This document shows, one piece after another, positions 60,368-64,000 of a stretch of 64,000 bases of DNA. Source of the stretch: Roseicella frigidaeris (GTDB lineage Bacteria; Pseudomonadota; Alphaproteobacteria; Acetobacterales; Acetobacteraceae); contig NZ_QLIX01000007.1 of NCBI RefSeq assembly GCF_003258945.1, positions 62,001-126,000 on the forward strand, read 5' to 3'. The first letter of the stretch is position 1. Each line of letters begins with the position of its first letter. A program made the translations under genes and the position numbers. Below the pieces are notes generated by a model that saw only the letters and a list, made by a program, of their open reading frames with translations, did no database searches and was not told where the DNA came from.

Positions 60368-61987
60368 TCAGGCGGCGGCATCCTCCAGGATCATCGCCGC
60401 CGCCTTCTCGCCGATCATGATCGAGGGCGCGTTGGTGTTGCCGGCGACCACCGCCGGCATGATGGAGGCATCGGCCACCCGCAGCCCGCCGATGCCGTGC
60501 ACGCGCAGCCGCGGATCGACCACGCTGTTGCTGCCGGTGCCCATGGCGCAGCTCCCGGCCGGGTGGTGGTTGGTCACGCCCGACTCCCGGACATAGCGCT
60601 CGAGATCGGCCTCGCTCGCGTAGCCGGGGCCGGGGAAGAGCTCCTCCGCCACATAGGGCGCGAGGGCGGGCTGCTGCGCCAGGCGGCGGGCGAGCCGGGC
60701 GCCGGCCACCATCGCCCGCATGTCGTAGTCCGAGCCGAGGAAGCCGAAGGTGATCTCGGGCGCGGCCAGCGGATCGGGGCTCGCCAGCCGCACCGTGCCG
60801 CGGCCATCGGGCGAGAGATGCACCGGGCCGAGGGTGAAGCCGGGGAAGGGATGCGCCACCACGCGGGTGCCGGAGCGCTCCAGCGTGCTCCATTCCAGCA
60901 GGTTGATCTGCAGGTCCGGCCGCTCCAGCCGCGGATCGGTGCGGGTGAAGAGGCCGGCGCGGATGCCGTTCACCGCCATCGGCCCGCCGCGGCCGAGGCC
61001 GTAGCGCATGGCCGCGGCGATCTTGCGCGGCCAGCTCCGCTCCAGGTCGTTGAAGGTGATCGGCCGCGTGCAGCGCCACTGCATGTAGAGCGCGAAATGG
61101 TCGTGCAGGTTGGCGCCGACCGCCGGCATGTCGCGCACCACTGCGATGCCCAAGGCCAGCAGGTGCTCCGCCGGGCCGAGGCCCGAGAGCTGCAGGAGCT
61201 GCGGCGAGCCATAGGCGCCGCCGGAGACGATCACCTCCCGCCGCGCCCGCGCCGTGCGTCGCCCGGCCGGCGACTGGTACTCGATGCCGCGCGCCCGGCC
61301 CTGCTCGATCAGCACCCGTGTCGCCTGGCACAGCGTGCGGATGACGAGGTTCGGCCGGCCGCGGGCGGGGCGCAGATAGGCGCGGGCGGTGCTGAAGCGG
61401 CGGCGGCCGCCGGTGGTGCACTGGTAGTAGCCGGCGCCCTCCTGCCGGGCGCCGTTGAAATCCGGGTTGCGCGGGATGCCGGCCTGCTCGGCGGCGGCGA
61501 TCATCGCCTCGGCCAGCTCGGAGCGCTCCGCCTGGTCGGAGACGGTGAGCGGGCCGCCCGTGCCGTGGAATTCGCAGGCGCCGCGCTCCTGGTTCTCCGC
61601 CTTGCGGAAATAGGGCAGCACCGAATCCCAGTCCCAGCCGGTGCAGCCCCGCTGCCGCCAGCCATCATAGTCGCGCGGGTGGCCGCGCATATAGACCATG
61701 CCGTTGATCGAGCTGGTGCCGCCGAGCGTCTTGCCGCGCGGGACGTAGATCCGCCGGCCACCGAGCTGCGCCTGCGGCGCGCTCTCGAATTTCCAGTTCA
61801 CCTTCGGGTTCACATAGGTGCGGGCGAAGCCGAGGGGGATGTGGATCCAGGGGTTGCGGTCGGGCGGCCCGGCCTCCAGCAGCAGCACGCGGTGCCGGCC
61901 ATCCTCGGAGAGCCGGGCCGCGACCACGGCGCCCGCCGAGCCCGCCCCGGTGACGATGAAGTCGAATTCCTCCGCCACGTCGGCCAT
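60368..61987 (-). CDS. GMC-family FAD oxidoreductase
   Basis: 539 residues. It shows [21 protein letters not shown] (FAD), [18 protein letters not shown] (signature 1), [17 protein letters not shown] (signature 2) and the active-site [18 protein letters not shown], ending [18 protein letters not shown]. It is related to choline dehydrogenase and alcohol dehydrogenases, and is a paralogue of the gene at 11032. The start at 61987 fits the conserved N-terminus. It is convergent with the FdhF-type gene, with only 13 bases between stops. Confidence 0.93.
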   Translation of the reverse strand: MADVAEEFDFIVTGAGSAGAVVAARLSEDGRHRVLLLEAGPPDRNPWIHIPLGFARTYVNPKVNWKFESAPQAQLGGRRIYVPRGKTLGGTSSINGMVYMRGHPRDYDGWRQRGCTGWDWDSVLPYFRKAENQERGACEFHGTGGPLTVSDQAERSELAEAMIAAAEQAGIPRNPDFNGARQEGAGYYQCTTGGRRRFSTARAYLRPARGRPNLVIRTLCQATRVLIEQGRARGIEYQSPAGRRTARARREVIVSGGAYGSPQLLQLSGLGPAEHLLALGIAVVRDMPAVGANLHDHFALYMQWRCTRPITFNDLERSWPRKIAAAMRYGLGRGGPMAVNGIRAGLFTRTDPRLERPDLQINLLEWSTLERSGTRVVAHPFPGFTLGPVHLSPDGRGTVRLASPDPLAAPEITFGFLGSDYDMRAMVAGARLARRLAQQPALAPYVAEELFPGPGYASEADLERYVRESGVTNHHPAGSCAMGTGSNSVVDPRLRVHGIGGLRVADASIMPAVVAGNTNAPSIMIGEKAAAMILEDAAA

Positions 61988-62063
61988 GCGCTTCCCACCC
62001 CGAGCCTGTTTTCTTGGCGGGCAGCCTATCAGCCCCGGGCGCGGCGGCGGAAGCCACCCGGCA

Positions 62064-62456
62064 TCAGTCCTGCACCGGATAATCCGCCAGCTCGGGCCGC
62101 ATCGCCTCGATGACGAAATCGACGAAGGCCTCGGGCAGGTCGAGCCAGAACTCGCGGTCGGAATAGGCGCCGATCTCGGCCGCGAGGCCATGCGCCCGCG
62201 CCCAATCCGCCAGCCGCTCCAGCGCCGCCCGCGGCGCCTCGTCGAGGAAGGAGACCTGCGAACGCAGCTTGTCGGCGTCCCGCCCCACCGTCTCGCTGCG
62301 GCTGAATTGCAGGTCCACATTGGCGCCGGGCTGGCGCAGCCAGACGGCCCGCGCGGTCCGGCGCAGCTCGACGAAGCCGAGCTGGCTGCGCAGCATCTCC
62401 ACCACCGTGTCGAAATGCCGGGCATCGAGCCGGTTGGCGGCGTGGTTCAGGCGCAT
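62064..62456 (-). CDS. Hypothetical VOC-like small protein (130 aa)
   Basis: It begins MRLNHAANRLDARHFDTVVEML, with a hydrophobic-charged pattern like a glyoxalase/VOC beta-alpha-beta module (LGFVELRRTARAVWLRQPGANVDLQFSRSE in parts), and ends LADYPVQD. The likely metal ligands His at 5 and Glu near the end suggest a VOC enzyme, but this is not certain. The ATG overlaps the stop of the upstream dehydrogenase (TGATG), so they are coupled. Confidence 0.65.
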   Translation of the reverse strand: MRLNHAANRLDARHFDTVVEMLRSQLGFVELRRTARAVWLRQPGANVDLQFSRSETVGRDADKLRSQVSFLDEAPRAALERLADWARAHGLAAEIGAYSDREFWLDLPEAFVDFVIEAMRPELADYPVQD

Positions 62457-63412
62457 CAGTAGCCGACCGCGCGGTCCACGACCTGGAGCAAGGGCCGGTC
62501 CTCCAGGAACCGCGCGCAATTCTCGATGAAGAGCCGCGCCACGGCCCGGTCGCGCTCGGGGTGCAGCCCGCCCATATGCGGCACCACCAGGATGCCGGGC
62601 GTGGTCCAGAAGGGGTGGCTCTCGGGCAGCGGTTCCTCGCGGAAGACGTCGAGCACCGCGCCGGCGATGCGCTTCTCCGTCACCGCCGCGATCAGGTCGG
62701 CATCGCGGATGGCGCTGCCGCGGCCGAAATTCAGCAGCCAGGCGCCGGGCTTCATGCGGGCGAGGCGCTCGGCCCGGATGAACTCCTCGGTCTCCGGCGT
62801 CGCGGGCAGGAGCAGCAGCAGGAAATCCGCCGCCTCCACCACCCGGTCGGCCGCTTCCGGCGGCAGCACCTCGACCCCCGGCAGCGGCGTCGGGTTGCGG
62901 CGGGTGCCGATGACCTGCATGCGGAAGGCGCCGGCGAGGCGCGCCACCTCCTGCCCGATGGCGCCGAGGCCGAGGATGCCGAGCACCTTGCCGCCGAGCG
63001 GCATCGCCACCTGGCGGCTCCAGCGCCGCTGCTTCTGCGCCTCGGCGATTGCCGCATAGGGCTTGGCGATGTGCAGGATGGCGCCGAGGATGTTCTCCGG
63101 CATGGACTCGCCATGGGTGCCGCGGGCGCAGGTGAGCACCAGGCCCGGCGGCAGGTCGGGCAGCGCCAGCCAGCCCTCGACGCCGGCGGTGAGGGATTGC
63201 GCCCAGCGCAGCTTCGGCATCCGCGGCAGCAGGCCGGCCGGCATGCCCCAGGCGAGCAGCGCCTCGGTCCCGGCGAGTTGCGCCTCGTTCGGCCGCTCCT
63301 GGCGCGGCAGGCACTCGACGGCGAGGCGCGAGGCGAGTCCGGCGGCGGTGATGGCCTCGAGATAGGGGCCGGGATTGTCGTGCCAGATCAGCAGGCGGGT
63401 GGGGTTCGGCAT
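62456..63412 (-). CDS. D-isomer-specific 2-hydroxyacid dehydrogenase
   Basis: 318 residues. NAD(P)-dependent reduction of 2-keto acids to D-2-hydroxyacids. VLGILGLGAIGQEVARLAGAF is the dinucleotide motif (GxGxxG). The catalytic residues Arg (LNFGRGSAI), Glu (REEPLPESHPFW) and His (VVPHMGGLH) are all present. It belongs to the glyoxylate/hydroxypyruvate reductase B-like group. The start at 63412 gives MPNPTRLLIWHDN; it is coupled to the downstream small gene. Confidence 0.93.
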   Translation of the reverse strand: MPNPTRLLIWHDNPGPYLEAITAAGLASRLAVECLPRQERPNEAQLAGTEALLAWGMPAGLLPRMPKLRWAQSLTAGVEGWLALPDLPPGLVLTCARGTHGESMPENILGAILHIAKPYAAIAEAQKQRRWSRQVAMPLGGKVLGILGLGAIGQEVARLAGAFRMQVIGTRRNPTPLPGVEVLPPEAADRVVEAADFLLLLLPATPETEEFIRAERLARMKPGAWLLNFGRGSAIRDADLIAAVTEKRIAGAVLDVFREEPLPESHPFWTTPGILVVPHMGGLHPERDRAVARLFIENCARFLEDRPLLQVVDRAVGY

Positions 63413-63476
63413 CGGGCGGTCCTCGCTGTCGCGCCGAGCCTATCCCCGCCCCATGCGGCCAGCCAGCCTGCGCGAC

Positions 63477-63648
63477 TCATACCAACGGCATGAATGCGTC
63501 ATTCATGCCGAGCGCCCGAATGGGCGCCGCCGGTCGCGCCGTCAGGCGCGCCTGTCAGCGCGATGCGGCCAAGCCAAGCAAACCGGAGGTTTGCGCCCGG
63601 CGTCTGAGGGGGCCGGTGATGGGTCACCAGCAACGGCCGTTCGTATCA
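63477..63648. repeat. Family B MITE-like repeat, complete copy (type element)
   Basis: 172 bp with terminal inverted repeats TCATACCAACGGC (63477-63489) and the complement of TGATACGAACGGC (63636-63648), 11 of 13 matching. The interior has the palindrome ATGAATGCGTCATTCAT, GAGCGCCCGAATGGGCGC and GGTTTGCGCCCGGCGTC blocks. Its right end TCA provides the stop codon of the MFS gene on the minus strand. No coding capacity; target duplication not evident. Confidence 0.8.
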
Positions 63649-64000
63649 GCCCGCGCGCGGCCTGGGAGGCCGCCGCAGCATGTAGAAGGCCAGCGAGCCG
63701 AGGGCATAGGCGAGGATCGAGCCGATGAAGGCGACCCGGTAGCTGCCCGAGACGTCGAAGATGAAGCCCGCCGCCCAGGAGCCGATGGCGGCGCCGAGGC
63801 CGGAGCCGATGGTGATGACGCCGAGGATGGTGCCGAGCCGCGGCCCGGGGAAGAGATCGGCGGTCTTGGCGGTGATGGCCGGGCCGCGCGCGCCCCAGGT
63901 CAGGCCGAAGAAGCAGGCATGCAGCCAGAGCAGCAGGTGGTCGCCCGGCCCGGTGATGGCGAGGGCGCAGAACACCCCGATGATGGAGATGCCATAGGCC
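63646..64000 (-). CDS. MFS transporter, C-terminal part (5' end outside window)
   Basis: The last ~117 residues of a major facilitator permease. Hydrophobic helices include LLLWLHACFFGLTWGARGPAI, LGTILGVITIGSGLGAAIGSWAAGFIFD (parts) and VAFIGSILAYALGSLAFYML. The pattern GARGPAITAKTADLFPGPRLGTILG is typical of the monocarboxylate/oxalate-formate type antiporter families. The stop codon is within the end of a family B repeat. Confidence 0.85.
   Translation of the reverse strand, partial: AYGISIIGVFCALAITGPGDHLLLWLHACFFGLTWGARGPAITAKTADLFPGPRLGTILGVITIGSGLGAAIGSWAAGFIFDVSGSYRVAFIGSILAYALGSLAFYMLRRPPRPRAG

Overview
This is a very GC-rich window from an alphaproteobacterial chromosome. Protein content and style (many Bug/TctC-type receptors, GMC oxidoreductases, acyl-CoA and CoA-transferase genes, a class-2 PyrD, an S24-type regulator of alphaproteobacterial character) suggest an Acetobacteraceae/Roseomonas-like soil or water heterotroph. 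That placement is an inference from gene content; no rRNA gene is present. No rRNA, tRNA or CRISPR array was seen.

Layout. 1-14.3 kb holds catabolic genes: an acyl-CoA dehydrogenase (cut by the window edge), a FadJ-type multifunctional beta-oxidation enzyme, a TctC-type solute receptor, and a two-subunit CoA-transferase. They are followed by a TusA/histone-deacetylase-like pair, a ROK sugar kinase, a lipoprotein, an esterase, an SDR, a GMC oxidoreductase, and a LysR regulator divergent from a DoxX gene that carries an internal TGA. 14.6-31.7 kb is a T7-like podoviral morphogenesis cluster in canonical order: S24 repressor, early small genes, portal, scaffold, capsid, two tail-tube/nozzle genes, internal protein, tail fibre, small and large terminase, spanin/holin-like protein, endolysin. 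It has no integrase, polymerase or replication gene and matches the host in base composition. This makes it a candidate domesticated particle or gene-transfer-agent-like element.

Between the repressor and the rest of that cluster sits a 3.36-kb IS1595-family transposon (15363-18720). It has 21-bp perfect inverted ends and a 14-bp flanking direct repeat. Besides the transposase it carries AT-rich cargo: a 52-codon ORF followed by a frameshifted DUF3800 gene, a divergent frameshifted HEPN-like gene with an RNRLAH motif, and a small ORF whose ribosome binding site lies in the inverted repeat. This cargo resembles defence or toxin-type genes.

31.7-64 kb is again ordinary chromosome: DUF952, a methyltransferase, a PAS-GGDEF-EAL protein, an EamA exporter, pyrD, a HAD phosphatase, a GSCFA protein, an amidase/flavin-binding pair divergent from a MocR regulator, an aminotransferase/dipeptide-receptor pair divergent from a penicillin-acylase-type hydrolase, a chemoreceptor, a Bcr/CflA exporter, folE, a RidA protein, an SDR, a catalase-like/FdhF-YdeP pair, a second GMC oxidoreductase, a D-2-hydroxyacid dehydrogenase and a truncated MFS gene.

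Three families of dispersed intergenic repeats run through the non-phage parts: a ~100-bp hairpin-rich element (family A), a ~172-186-bp MITE-like element with 13-bp inverted ends that supplies stop codons (family B), and a short palindromic element built around CCCGATCAGGTG (family C).
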